In this document: piece by piece, positions 21,396 to 33,540 of the stretch
Position numbering within the stretch: the first letter of the stretch is position 1
Layout of the letters: every line of letters starts with the position of its first letter
Assembly: GCA_039881145.1 (NCBI GenBank)
Contig: JAYKKI010000038.1
Coordinates: 4,948,501-5,012,500, forward strand
Origin: Druceiella hillmani
Lineage: Eukaryota > Arthropoda > Insecta > Lepidoptera > Hepialidae
Direction: 5' to 3'
DNA: 64,000 nt
Notes under the pieces: generated by a model
Seen by the model: the letters and a program-made list of their open reading frames with translations, nothing else
The model's database searches: none
Told to the model about the DNA's origin: nothing
Made by a program: the position numbers and the translations under genes

Positions 21396-22229
21396 AAATG
21401 TTTATACTTATGTTCATGTTTATTTTTTTTAAGTTTGTATATTTGTATATACTTATTTTGTACTTTCTGTATATTATAATGCCGTTTTCTTCTTTTAGTT
21501 TAATTGTAGCCAACTTCTTATTTAGTTTTTTTTTATTGTATAGTCTATTCTTTTGTTATCAAGCAACAATGACAAATATCCGAAATTTGATTTAGTCAGT
21601 GTTGCCGTAGCCTTTTTTCCACACTTGACATTGGCAAAGGTTCTCTCTGGAGAGAACGAACGCTATATAATCAAAGATAATGTGAAGACAATAACATTAA
21701 TTTTTATTGCATGTCAAATATTATCATCACTTACGGGTTTATATCCAAATATTACATATATTTATGTGATGTGTATATTTATGCCATCCATGGTTATAGG
21801 ATGGCATACTTCAGGAAGCAGCTTCTACCAAAGTTAGCGTTTCGAAAAGAATCAACCAATAAAACTGAGTAGTGCCAAACTTGATTGTGGAAACCTTATA
21901 GAATATGATAATTCGGAAAGAATACAAAATTCTAAAATAAATTGAGTGTAAATCTTTTGGTAAAATAATTGGGATTTATTTTACTATAAAAGATTTACAC
22001 TCGATTTGATCATCAATTAAGAAATTATTTTAGAAAAAAAATCACAGTGGTGTGTGGTTAAAAACTAAAGAGATTTGCATGAATTTATATTATAAATCCA
22101 AAAAGATGTAGAAATTTGGCTCTCACTCAATTCTTCAGTTAAAATAAGAATAAACTAATTTATATTAATTATGATTTAATGGAATAAACAATTTATACAT
22201 GCCTCAAGCTGTTAAAATTGAAAATCCGC
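21396..22229. other. LINE 3' flank and unassigned DNA
   Basis: Probably includes the 3' untranslated part of the I-like LINE, then AT-rich DNA with the hairpin at 21930-22034. A 94-codon frame at 21553-21837 has no recognisable features. Confidence 0.4.
21930..22034. repeat. Two-tier inverted repeat (hairpin)
   Basis: The inner stem GAGTGTAAATCTTTT (about 21943-21957) pairs perfectly with AAAAGATTTACACTC (about 21988-22002). It extends imperfectly towards the loop through GTAAAATAA / TTATTTTAC. Outer arms TTCTAAAATAA / TTATTTTAGAA pair again at 21930-21940 and 22024-22034. Size and shape suit a small MITE or a miRNA-like precursor. Nothing shows which. Confidence 0.6.
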
Positions 22230-23740
22230 ATAAGATCAAATGTCCATAGTCCAATGCCAAAGATGTCAGTAATATGGTCACACAAAAAACAACTACATGA
22301 GACCATATAGGTGTGTCAAATGTGGGGAAGGACATAAAAGCTCTGAATGCACTAAAAAAGATAGATCCACATCTGCAATATGCGCTCTCTGTCTATGCGA
22401 CCATCCTGCAAATTACAAAGGCCGCCAGGTATATAAAAATATCACCTCAAGGTAGATGGATTCAGGAGAAACCCCGGGATATGATTGAATTACACCCACG
22501 ATACTTAAAAAGCTGCCCAGGAAATGTATTACGTTCTTTACTTGTTTATTCAATGGAATCTTTATAGCCTCTCACTTCCCGGTCCTATGGACAACATCAC
22601 AAGTGGTCATGATACATAAACTGGGAAAGCCTGAACATGAAGCATCATCCCATAGGCCCATAAGTCTAACACCAGTGCTTTCCAAATTCTGGAAAAGGAT
22701 ATTTCTCACTAGATTAAAATTAGCCATGGAAGACAATGCTGTTATTTCACCCCATCAGTTTGGCTTCCGCAAATCACGTTCAACTATCGAGCAAGTCCAC
22801 CGAGTGTATTACACTGTTAGGCAATGCTTTGAGCGCAAAAAGTACTACTTGGCTACCTTTCTTGACGTGCCACAGCCTTTTGAGCGTGTATGGCATAAGG
22901 AACTGTTGGTCAAAGTTAAGCAGAAACTCTCACACTCTATGTTTTTGCTGATTGAATCATACCTCTCGGAGCGATCCTTTCAAGTCAAACAGGCAGATAA
23001 CATGTATAACATAGAGGTTGGAGTATCCGTGAAGTGATCCGTCCTCGGCCCTGTTCGGTACAATATAATTTACATCTGACCTACCCGAGAGAGATAACAT
23101 CACTGTTGTAAAATATGCTGGTGGCACAGCCTTCTTATCAGTGGATAATTGTCTGACTGTTGTTAGTAATAAACTCCAATAACAATTAAATGCCACTTAT
23201 TATTGGCTTGAAAAATAGTGCATAAGAGCTAGCACAGCTAATTTAAGCCACATAACCTTCTCATTAAGAAAGGAGAACTGTCACCCTGTGAAACTCGTCA
23301 ATGACAATTTGCTGCACCATGATTGTGTGAAGTACCTTCAACTTGACGGAAGACTCACCCGGCAGTAGCATGTAAAGCAAAAGAGTGATCAAATCAACCA
23401 CCATTTTCGTAACCTGTACCGGCTTATGGCGAGATACTCGGTATTATCAGTAGATAACAAGCTTTTGATATATAACTCCATATTAAAAACCAATCTGGAC
23501 CTACGGTATCCAATTGTTGGGCGTAGCAAGCAAAACCAACATATTTTGTTTACATCGAGTCCAGAACAGCATCCTTTGGGCAATAGTGAACGCCCCTTGG
23601 TAAACGAGTAATGATGAAGTACACAAGTACCTTAAGGTTCCGACAGTGTCATCCAAGATCGAAAGATACAGGCGTTCTGGATGGAGCGTCTGTCCTTACA
23701 CCCCAACCCACTCATAGTCAAGTTATTAGATCCATCACTG
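22230..23740 (+). pseudogene. Jockey-clade LINE relic
   Basis: Starts with ORF1 zinc knuckles, YRCVKCGEGHKSSECTKKD then ICALCLCDHPANYKG (about 22300-22430), the spacing known from Jockey gag. A large gap follows, then RT: SSHRPISLTPVLSKF, SPHQFGFRKSRSTIEQVHR and ATFLDVPQPFERVWHKELL (22603-23037), and SVLGP just after the frame ends. Further pieces in changed frames include LIYNSILKTNLDLRYPIVG (about 23460-23520). Much of RT, and the whole endonuclease, are deleted. Inactive. Confidence 0.75.
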
Positions 23741-23939
23741 CTGGTCAAGATCCTTACACGGGACCACCTTATCTAACTGGTGGAAAGGTCAGCACTGGCT
23801 GCTCCACTGCTTATGGTCCTAAACTGATGGCAAATAGAAACAAACAAAAATTTTAGAAAAATATATGCATTGAGGAAACAATTTTGGAATATATCAGAAG
23901 ATAATAAGTTAGTCATTTTATCGGATAACGGTTGGGGCA

Positions 23940-24760
23940 GATGATAATTTAAATATGTTTAAGGCAGTTATAGAAAGTATCAATGAAATTTTAGATGCAG
24001 GAATAATAGTCAAAGCAAAAATTAGGGATCACCAAAAAATCAAGGTTTGGCAAAAATATCAAACATTGAGATTAATTTATAATAATGTTAAGATTTCCTT
24101 TTTTTATGATTTGCTCTATTTACTAAAATCCCTTAGAAATCATTTAAATAAATATAATTTATTATATAAAAGTGATATTGTAAAATTGTTCTATATTAAA
24201 GAGGTAGCGATAGCGATAGATATTAATGATCCCCTAAGTTAAAATTATTTCCAAAAATTAGGCATCATATTTATTTGACTAGTTAGAAGTCTATGAAGGG
24301 GACTATTAATTGCTTAAAGTTTCAATATGTAAAATGCTTAAGTTTTGAAATTATTATTTGTAAATATAAAACAGAAGTTTTAGAAACTCCATTTGTATCA
24401 ATTTCAATACAGAATATTGCGATTGAATCAACAATTTTGAAGAGAATAAGTTTGTTAAAAGATTTTCTTGTGCAAAATGTTTATGAACGCTGGCGGGAAC
24501 AAGTTTCACTAATAAAATATATACTGTAATAATTGTAAGAATACCAACTTAGATTGAAAGCTTTACCAAAATTTAGAAATAAATGTCTTCCATTGAGACA
24601 AGCCAAGAAATATACACCACAGAATATGTAATAAAATCCATATATATGTATTGTCCTTGTGTATGTATTTTTTATTTTCAGCTCTGCAGTAGAGGTCATC
24701 CATAAACTATTAAGGGCCCACGTTAAAGTCAGACAAACCTTGAATGTTTTTGAAGTCACT
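23940..24760 (+). pseudogene. P-element/THAP9-like transposase relic
   Basis: A frame from 23955 has VKISFFYDLLYLLKSLRNHL followed by NKYNLLYKSDIV. The pattern 'F-x-D-x-x-H/Y-L-x-K-S-x-R-N-x-x-x-K-Y' is the DDE-domain block of P-type transposases before their inserted domain. A second frame, 24293-24529, contains NCLKFQYVKCLSFE and SISIQNIAIESTILKRISLL. A possible continuation (VIHKLLRAHVKVRQTLNVFE, about 24692-24750) follows. No THAP zinc finger is visible. The assignment rests on one strong block. Confidence 0.4.
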
Positions 24761-25109
24761 TGAGAATCCAAATACGTTTTTGAAATAATTATCTTTTTGG
24801 AATACTATAATTGTAAAATCTCAGATATGTGTTCTGTAAAATTTTAGGTATTTTGAAGTTCTAATAAAAATTTATGAAAATGAAAATATTTTTTAATATA
24901 TTTTAACAGGCTTTTAAATTTAATGCATTTTAATTCAATGTTGTGTCATAATGTCATTTATGGTGATAATTCTTTTTAGACAGCGCCATTTACCTCGACT
25001 ATGGTAATAATAGAAACGCCACCTGGTGAGTCGGCTTACTGTTGTCCATACAAAATTACCACTTTTTTAGTATAAATTAGTATGCATTATGTCCATTCTG
25101 TACTTTATG
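24761..25109. other. Intergenic DNA
   Basis: AT-rich, nothing recognised. Confidence 0.4.
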
Positions 25110-27480
25110 TTCTGTAGGCCACTGAACATTGAGAGATCGTCATTTCCGCTGACGTCATAAAGACGAAGCTTCTACATGAGTCAAATCCGGATATTCGCAG
25201 CAATGAATCAGAATGTGCATTCCTAGCAAAAAGTTGGCAACGCCATAGACACAGTGGCAAAGTTGGTAAAACTACAGAAATGTCATTACAATCTGTCAAC
25301 GTTAAAACAGTAAAATGTTATCGATGTAAACAAATCAGTCATTATAAAAAGAAATGTCCATTACAACAAGAACAATCAGTTAATGCATTCAATGTCGTAT
25401 TCCTAAATGGAAAATTTGATCGAAATGAATTGTACATCAATTCAGTCAGTAATCGATCGATCAATCAATCAAGCAATGTTAATAAATCATATAACCTGTC
25501 AATTAAGGAAATAATTGTTGCAAACCAAATTAATGTGCCAGTGTTATGTTCGGGAGACACATAGATTACTACGGTTTTGAATATTTTGAATGACTCGGAA
25601 TATAATATTACTGTTAGAAATATTTTGTATATTCCTAACCTCACTACAAACTTGTTGTCTATTAGTAAGCTAATAGAGAATGGTAACAAAGTGAATTTCC
25701 AGAACGGAATTTATTACATTAGAAACAAGCAGAATAAGCTGATTGGCATAGCCAAGTTGATACACAGAGAATACAGATTAAACATAAAATTGGCATAATT
25801 ATTAGCAACTTCAGCAATGACTTCCGCTATGGTATGGCACATACTGCTAAACCATATAAAGATTGGAGATTTAAATATACTGAAAAATTATGCAGTAGAA
25901 GAGATTTCATGCACAGATAAAGTTGATATCAGTAATTTCAACTGTACAGTGCATTGCAAAGGTCAACAAACAAGATTACCCTTTCCACATAGTAGAAATG
26001 GAAGTGAGAGAGTGTTAGAAGTGGTGCATATCCGGCCCAATGAAAGTCTATCGCACTATCCAGGTATTTCTTGCTTTTTAGGGATGACAACAGTAAGATG
26101 TAATTTGTATACTTCTTGAAAAATAAAAGTAAAATGTATAACATGTTTTAAAGAGTTGATAGTTGAAAAATAGATGCCAGTATCAAAGTTATAAGATCTG
26201 ATAATGGAAAAGAATTCTGTTCAAATAAAATGACTAAATTTTTGAAGCAATCTAGTATTTTACATCAGGGTATAAATCCATATAACCTAGAACAAAACAA
26301 TTTATGTGAACAGCTAAATTAAACAGTTGTTGAAAGAGTTAGGTGTTTACTTTTTTATGCTAATTTAGTCAAAAAGTTTTCGCTGAAGCTGTACATGTGA
26401 GCTCTGGACAGACAGGAAGCCAGATATCAGTCACATAAATATATTTAGCAGTAAGTCACGATCCATGTACCAAAAGAAAAGAGATTGAAACGGGATAAAA
26501 AGGCAGTAAAGCATTACTTAGTTGAATATACTGAAAATGTAAAGGGTTACAGATTATACAATCCTGTAACAAAGAAAGTCATCACTAACAGAGATGTTAC
26601 TATCATAGAGCCAAATAATGACTCTAATATGTTTCAGGTCAATGTGGAAGAAGTACCAAAGCTAACATCAGATACTGCAGTGGAGCATTACAGTTATAAA
26701 AGTGAAACTACAGATTCTGATCAATTGCAATTTACAGCAAGACCTTATGAAAAAGATAAAGTAACACTGTTTTGACACTGTTCCTAAGTGAGTTGAAAAA
26801 TCTTGTACAAATTGATATAACCATATATCAACAATGAGAAAGGTGCAAATCTGACAGGTATGGTTTTGTTAACCTGTTTATAGAAATGAGCTAGGTATAC
26901 AGACAAGATAACTCTCGAGGAAATCCTAAATGACGCAAAGTCCAAGAAATACTGTCCAGCTATAAAAGAACAACGAAGTCAGTTGCAGAAAATAAAGCAT
27001 GGGAAGTAGTTGATAAACCAGAATAAGGGACAGTTGTTAAGTGCAAATGGGTGTTTCGTAAACAATTAGAAGGTGATAATAAAGTGCGGTTTCAAGCAAG
27101 ATTGGTAGCAAAAGGTTTACACAGCAAGCTGGTATAGACAATAGAGACATTTTCTCCAGTGGTTCGTTATGCAAACCCTAAACTGTTATTTGCTTTAAGT
27201 GTTGAGTATGCTTTAGAAATTACCCATCTTGATAATACTACAGCATTCCTGAATGGTTACTTAGATGAAACAGTCTATATGAATTTACCTATAAAACTCG
27301 TATGTCCTGACAAGAAAAATAGAATATTAAAGTTAAATAAAGCTAATTATGGCTTAAAACAGACTGCAACGGCATGGTACAAAAGAGTATTTACAAAGAT
27401 AGATATTTACAAAATTTTGCTTATAGAAATTCTGTGTATGAACCTTGTTTATATTAGCTTGGCTAGTAAGTTTTTAGCCA
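25110..27480 (+). pseudogene. Copia-type LTR retrotransposon relic (gag-pol)
   Basis: Order on the plus strand: gag end with the knuckle CYRCKQISHYKKKCP (25318-25362); the protease/GAG-pre-integrase region with ILYIPNLTTNLLSISKLIEN (25627-25686); a ruined integrase (VWHILLNHIKIGDLNIL; later SYTRP-like pieces); the post-integrase block KGYRLYNPVTKKVITNRDVT (26542-26601); then RT with KWVFRKQLEG, ETFSPVVRYANPKLL and ITHLDNTTAFLNGYLDETVY, the Copia hallmark (about 27045-27280). The frame breaks near 27440, before the YVDD box. Many stops. No LTR pair was identified. Confidence 0.75.
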
Positions 27481-27494
27481 CAATTTCATGACTT

Positions 27495-27575
27495 TTCTAG
27501 AAAAATTCTCGAAACTTCTAGGTTTTACTGTAGGGTATAAATAGGCTGAAGTGCAGTCAGTTGACAACAGCCAGT
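27495..27575 (+). promoter_or_regulatory. Heat-shock-type promoter, apparently orphaned
   Basis: TTCTCGAAACTTC at 27506-27518 is a perfect three-unit heat-shock element. An extra TTCTAGAA half-site pair at 27495-27502 lies one base out of register. TATAAATAG follows at 27536-27544. An initiator-like TCAGTT at 27557-27562 or CCAGTG at 27571 could be the start site, and AAGCTTTAAGTGAA downstream resembles an hsp70-type leader. No heat-shock ORF follows; a mariner relic does. It may be a captured hsp70 promoter or part of a Copia LTR. Confidence 0.5.
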
Positions 27576-27594
27576 GCTGAAGCTTTAAGTGAAT

Positions 27595-27965
27595 TACATA
27601 AAAGATAATTGATTTAAATCAATATCAAATACGGATTCTATTACTTTACGAATTTCGTCGGGGTCACGATGTAAAGACTGCCACAAATAATGTTATAGGA
27701 TGGAAGAGTCCACAGTGTCTTATGCGACGGCAAAAATTTGGTTCAGAATGTTCAGGAATAAAGACTAAGATCTTGAGGATGAACCCTGTACGTTCTGTTG
27801 AATTGAACGTTCAATGAATACGATGCCTAATTGAAGAGGATCCTCGACTGATGATTCGTCAATTAGCATAAATAGTGGAAAATAACAATTGCATGAAATA
27901 TACTTTTTCGATGATTTTAAAAGTACAATTCTTTTAAAAGCATTCTTCATTCCAATATCCATGTT
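27595..27965 (+). pseudogene. mariner transposase N-terminal relic
   Basis: RILLLYEFRRGHDVKTATNN (27631-27690) matches the first helix-turn-helix of mariner transposases. Next, in another frame, come STVSYATAKIWFRMFRNKD and DLEDEP, the second HTH and the linker. LIEEDPRLMIRQLA follows (27829-27870). All catalytic parts are absent. Frameshifts separate the pieces. Confidence 0.65.
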
Positions 27966-29735
27966 TAATGTGAATTCACAAACAAATTGTTAATTTTTAT
28001 TTTGTATTATGAATGTATATGTCCAATTCTTATTATGGTATAATTAAAGAGTTGATAATTAATTTAATTATTTTACACAATCAATTTAGGATCAATAAAC
28101 TAATATTAATTTATCTCATTTTCTCCACTGTTCTGGAGAGGACAGTGATGTTCCCTGGATAACAGTAACATTCGCTTAATGACAATTAGGATCAAGAATA
28201 AAGTTTGCACTATTATATACACCATACAGACACATCATGTACCTATAGTTAGTATAGGTCTAAATTGCAATAGTTATCTCGGGAAGGTATGGGCCTGATG
28301 GACCACAGTGGTAAACATAGAGGTCTGTACTAAGTCAATATTTTTGGTGTAGCATATGATCATTAGCTGACCTTTATCCTGACTGGTGTGAGTGCTCATG
28401 GCTGGTGTGGGTTGTATTTATTTCCTATGAGTAAAAATGTTCATGGTTCACACATAAAGAAATCTCCTTATCTTAGGAAATGGTATATATTGGCTTTTCT
28501 CTAAGAAGAATAAAATAACATTCTTGTAATTACCACAGAGGACAATGCCAAAAATTGTATGGAGCTGTAACCCAGAACTTCCCCAATCATGAATTTGATA
28601 AATAAAAGTAAAAGTAGCTCAGCAGTCTTGGTCAGGAGTTATTCAGGTTTTAAAATCGTCTAATAGATACGTACTTGTGAATACTTTTCGAAAAATTAGT
28701 TACTTTATAACTGTAATTCCTTTAAGTAATAATGAAACTAAAACTTAATACCTCCTACGAAACATATAAAATGTCTTAGAACACTTTTGATTGAGTGAAA
28801 TTATCTATCTGTACAATGTACAATCTGACATATTTTTCACACTGGAAGATAAAAAAAATAATCAAAATCAATACTGCATACATGCGGGAATTTGTGTCGG
28901 CATGACAGCTTGTCCATTAGTAATATTGCATGAACCAAAAATGTATTTTGCTTAATCGGTTATTCTACAAAAATCTTTTCATATGTAAGAACAAAAACGC
29001 AATATTATAATAATTTAATTTGTGTTTTTCAATTAATTTTATGGATAAATAATTACCAGCCTATATCACAATTGTCAACCTCATTTGACAGTCAACATAA
29101 ATTCGATTAGGTGTATAAAAAGTATTACAAATTTAAAAAAAATAAATAAAGAGTACTCCAAAAGGCGAGAACACGCGTGATAGTGTGTCCAAAAAAACTA
29201 TGCATAAAATGCGTAGTATCAAAACACAACTGTCAGGTTATGTGACAATATAGCTTAAAATGCTGGCTTGTGCTGCAAAAATATCACTGGATTGGAAAAG
29301 AAACAAATGGGTATTACTTTTCACAGGTAAAAACCATTACTTAATTTCATTTTCAATTAACCATGCAATTTTAAGTAGATTATTATTAACAGAAGCGCGC
29401 CATTTTGATTAGTGTTGTCACCATTTAAAAAATTATTTACCTAAATTAAAACATCTTAATTTCTCGATATTGAAAAATGTAAAATTTTATTTGTAAAAAG
29501 TGAGGATTTGGAAAATGTCGGAGAATTTGGTGTAACGTTTGAACTTGCGTTATCATATTCAATTTTAGAATATTTTACCTATTGCGTATTAATTAATCTG
29601 TCAACCACTTTAATTAATCAGTCAACCGTATATAATTCAATCGGTCAACCATTTTGGTGATAAATAGGAACATTGAATTGCACACACAAATAAACTCTCA
29701 GCCTAAACACATATACCTCCTCCAATCCATTGCGG
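27966..29735. other. Intergenic DNA
   Basis: 1.8 kb of AT-rich sequence with no reading frame or repeat I can identify. Confidence 0.4.
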
Positions 29736-30262
29736 GTAAAATGTAGCCTATGTCATTTCCGTGCCCGCCAACTATCTATGAAAAATGAAAGAAGAAAAAA
29801 CAAAGACGATTTGGTATTTATAATATCAGTTGCATTTCCAGCAATAATAAGTAGCTTATTTAATTTCTCAGTCTACTGATTACATCTGTACAAATTATGC
29901 CAATCCGTTGCGACGTAAAAGAAGGACAAACAAACGCACTTTGGCATTTATGTTAGTTACTGTAACATTTCCGACGATAATAGTAGTTTATTTTATTTAA
30001 CAATACATCAACCACCTCTTTGCAAATCACGTTGATTCGTTGATCCGTTGTGACGTTAAGGAGGCACAAACAAACATATTTACACATTTATAATATTAGT
30101 TAGGACAAGATGTCAAGCGATTAAAAATAATCTGTAAAAGCGCTAGATTTATATTTGTACAAAAAATAAAGTCGATAGGTTGCTGCACTACAACGTGAAA
30201 GAAACACACACAATCACACTTTTGCAATTATATTATTAGTTAGGACAATTTGTTATATTATT
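29736..30262 (+). repeat. Tandem degenerate copies of an interspersed-repeat tail
   Basis: A block ending 'CGTTG(c/t)GACGT(a/t)AA..A..(G)ACAAACAAAC...TT(g/c)GCATTTATAATATTAGTTA' occurs about four times at roughly 130-145-bp spacing (endings near 29828, 29955, 30105 and 30243). The first copy is preceded by AAATGTAGCCTATG and CCAACTATCT, wording typical of the 3' part of common insect repeats. This suggests repeated insertion or tandem growth of one tail. Confidence 0.5.
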
Positions 30263-31225
30263 TGTAGCAGTAATTGCAATAAATTATAGCTTGATTTGTT
30301 TAAAATTAATTTTAGTGGTTTAATTTGTTTAAAATTAAACTGGAAATTGAAAAAAACATTAGTTTTATTACTCTACTTACGAGAGGCATAATAAAAATGA
30401 ATAGTAAATGAAAGTAAATAAGAATGAAAGTCAAATATATAAACTATTTATTACAAATAAAACGTTGGGCAGTATACAAATGAAAACAAAAAATATACTA
30501 TTCCTGCTTCTACTACAGAAAAAAGGTGGTAAAATACAAAAATTATTTGTAAAATTACCAAAATAATTTTTTAGATTAATGTGTAAACACACACTCGTAC
30601 GCATGCACGCACACGCACACACACATACATACATGCACACGCGAATGGGCATACACTCACACACACACACAGCACACACGCACACACGCACACATGTTTA
30701 ATGATAATGTATTTTAATACTCATTTTAATCAATAAAATGGTAAAATGTGACAAAGTTTTTAAATAATTTTAATCTGAATACTTTGCTGATTGGTTGTGG
30801 TCAGAATAAACATTTTAGAAATTTAACATGGCGGCCTTAATAATATTTCATATAAGTCAAGCCATGACCATTTAAATTGATGCAAATGTGAATCGTACTA
30901 CCGCAAGCAAATGTATTTATATGCGGCGATTTCCTGACGTTGGTGGGTAAATTTATTCTGCTACTAGTAGATCAACACACCGTGTGAGTTGGGGGGGGCG
31001 CTAGCAGGCGGAGTGTGGTGCCCCCTCCACCGATTTTTGGCTTCGCCTTCTGGATTACTTTATATTCTAAGACTACAGAATAATTTTTCATTACTTTACA
31101 TGGGGATATATTCATAAACATTGAAAGACCGACCCATATAAACTATTTCCTTTCATAAAATTTGACTAGGAATTATACTAGCATTGCCATATATTTTTAG
31201 AAAATTACTCACCTAACACGTAATA
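30263..31225. other. Intergenic DNA with microsatellite and G-run
   Basis: Contains a (CA)n-type compound microsatellite at about 30585-30695 and a GGGGGGGG run at about 30992 followed by a GC-rich stretch to 31055. No gene. Confidence 0.6.
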
Positions 31226-31490
31226 AACCTAACTAAAGTTATAAAATATCCATAGCTACTTTGGAATGACAAAAATAATGCTAAAGTGAAAAAAATATGC
31301 ATCTCATTTCTTTTTACATTTTTATTTAATCATTTATTATAGTTATTCTTTAAATACTAATAAATCAAAATGTACCTATATCTAACTAATCTTATAAAAT
31401 ATCCATAGCTACTTTTGAATGACAAGTGAAAAAATATGGATTTCAGGGTTCTTTTTACATTTTTATTTAATCATTTATTACAGTTAATAT
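31226..31490. repeat. Tandem duplication, about 155-bp period
   Basis: CTAACTAAAGTTATAAAATA...TTTAATCATTTATTATAGTTA (from about 31228) recurs from about 31383 with few changes. The second copy runs into the 3' end of the minus-strand transposase-like gene. Confidence 0.8.
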
Positions 31491-33445
31491 GTTATCCAAA
31501 AAAGCAGCTGGTGGCTGAATATCGTCTTCATATCTTGCCCAACTCAAATAACATATAATTGTCATGACATGAGCACAGCCACCAACAGTCAGATTTTTTG
31601 CAACACAATTGCACCAATAGCTTAGGATAGCATTAATTGATTCATTTTGACTTGAAGATTGCTCATCATACAATATATATGTGAAATATTCACATCTAGA
31701 TATATGTCTAGACTGAATGTGACCTCTTAATAAAACTGGATGATTACCTCCAATATGCAATATAAGTTCTTCTGAAAACTCTAGTTCTGGACATATTTCA
31801 ACTTCATACTCACCTTATTGTCGTGTATTGCAGTAAACTTATGCAGACTATAAGTTTCTTTTTGGTACTTATAGTTAGAACTTTTTTGCGTACAATAGCC
31901 CATCTGTCAGAAGAATCAGAGTCAGGATTACCAAACAACTTACCTGGTATCAATGTATTTCTTTCTGCTACTTCTTGGCGAGTTAAGTGTGTTATACCAA
32001 GATATATGGAACGAAGTAATCAGTAAGACATTTTCTTACCTGTTCCATTTTGTACTCTAATGTGGATCTAGGAATTTTAAAAAGGCTATAGATATCCTGG
32101 CGTCACTACCCCGAATCCTATATTTCATTAAAAGCATTACTAATGGAGCTTTACTCTCTCTATTTATAAAAGCTTTAATTGGTATACTATTATGAAACTC
32201 CAAAAATTCTTGGGCAGTATGCCCAGTGGCACAAATGATTAGGCATAGTTTCAACATTTTCAAAATCAAGAATATTTTCTTCACTTTTCCCATCAAGAAT
32301 AGTTTCTATTTGATATGCTGTAAAGGTATTTGATAACATTGTATTTTGCAACAAGTTTTTCCACTCATTTGAATATAAATGCACTTCACATATTCAAGCA
32401 CTCTGCGGGATATACAATTTGTAATCTGCAAGTAGAGCTGATTTTATGGTGTTAGGTATTAAATGACTAGCATTACTCCGGCTTGTATCAAATACACATC
32501 TTCTTGATGTATTAGCGCACCATGTATAATGTGGTAGCAAAATTGTTGAGACGTTAGCTTCCATGACGTTTCTTGAAACAGGTGCAAGTGGAATAGGAGG
32601 TGGTATGGGTATATGAACATTTTCTTGTTGATTTTGTGCAACAATGTCGAATCCCAAATTATCAACTTCGATCCTCCTGGCTGTTTCCCTATCACCTCTC
32701 ATGTAGCAAGCATGGCACAAGAAGATGGCCCATCTAATCTGAAATTAATAAATGATACAATATATAAAATAATTAAGAATAATTAAGAAATATTAACATA
32801 TTTAGATTGATGTTTGCACTCATTCCAGAAAACCTACTACTGACTACTAAGAATACATATCATGTTAAAAAAAGTCTACAATATATTGTTATTATAGAGA
32901 GATACAATTGTTCTGGCATTAATGAAAATCTATTGAATGAATTTTTTAATAACTTTCCTTTCATTTAGAATATAACTTGATAACGAAGAAAAGTTTCTTT
33001 CTGCTATATGGACTATACCATAGCATGTTAAACAATAGCAGATAAAATAATGAAGTGGTAAATAAAGCTAGTTTCTAAACTAGAGGTGTGCAATATCACT
33101 ATTATTTTGTACTAGGTGATTATTACGAGTACGTAGAAATAATAGGTACATATTACTGTTACAAAACATTCACAGCACTCACACTTGCTTTTTGAATATT
33201 CGATTCTCTCAATCGAATATACAACGTAAACCACTTGACATAAAGTATTCAATATTTTTTTGCTTCTTGTATAGGTATAGAATTTTCCAGCAGTATCTGT
33301 CTGTACAAAATTATTGTCTGCTAGATCAGTTAATTAAAATGGAGTGAAAAATATATTGATGGCATATAACAGATTATATTTTTATGGCTGGCACATTTCA
33401 AAGTTGTCAATAGGTTAATGTATATATAACCAATCGATATATACA

Positions 33446-33540
33446 GTTGCACTTAAAAGTTTTTGTCGCTACTTAATCACTATTCGGATATTTACACATA
33501 TTTTGGCTTTCGTTTAATCTGAACGAAAGCCAAGCCGTCT
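33446..33540. repeat. Tc1-like terminus plus hairpin
   Basis: TACAGTTGCACTTAAAAGTT followed by TTTGTCG (from about 33444) looks like a Tc1-type end (TA-CAGT...). Within 60 bp lies a perfect 12-bp hairpin, TTGGCTTTCGTT...AACGAAAGCCAA (about 33502-33532). No matching opposite end was found. It lies inside the second intron of the gene above. Confidence 0.3.
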
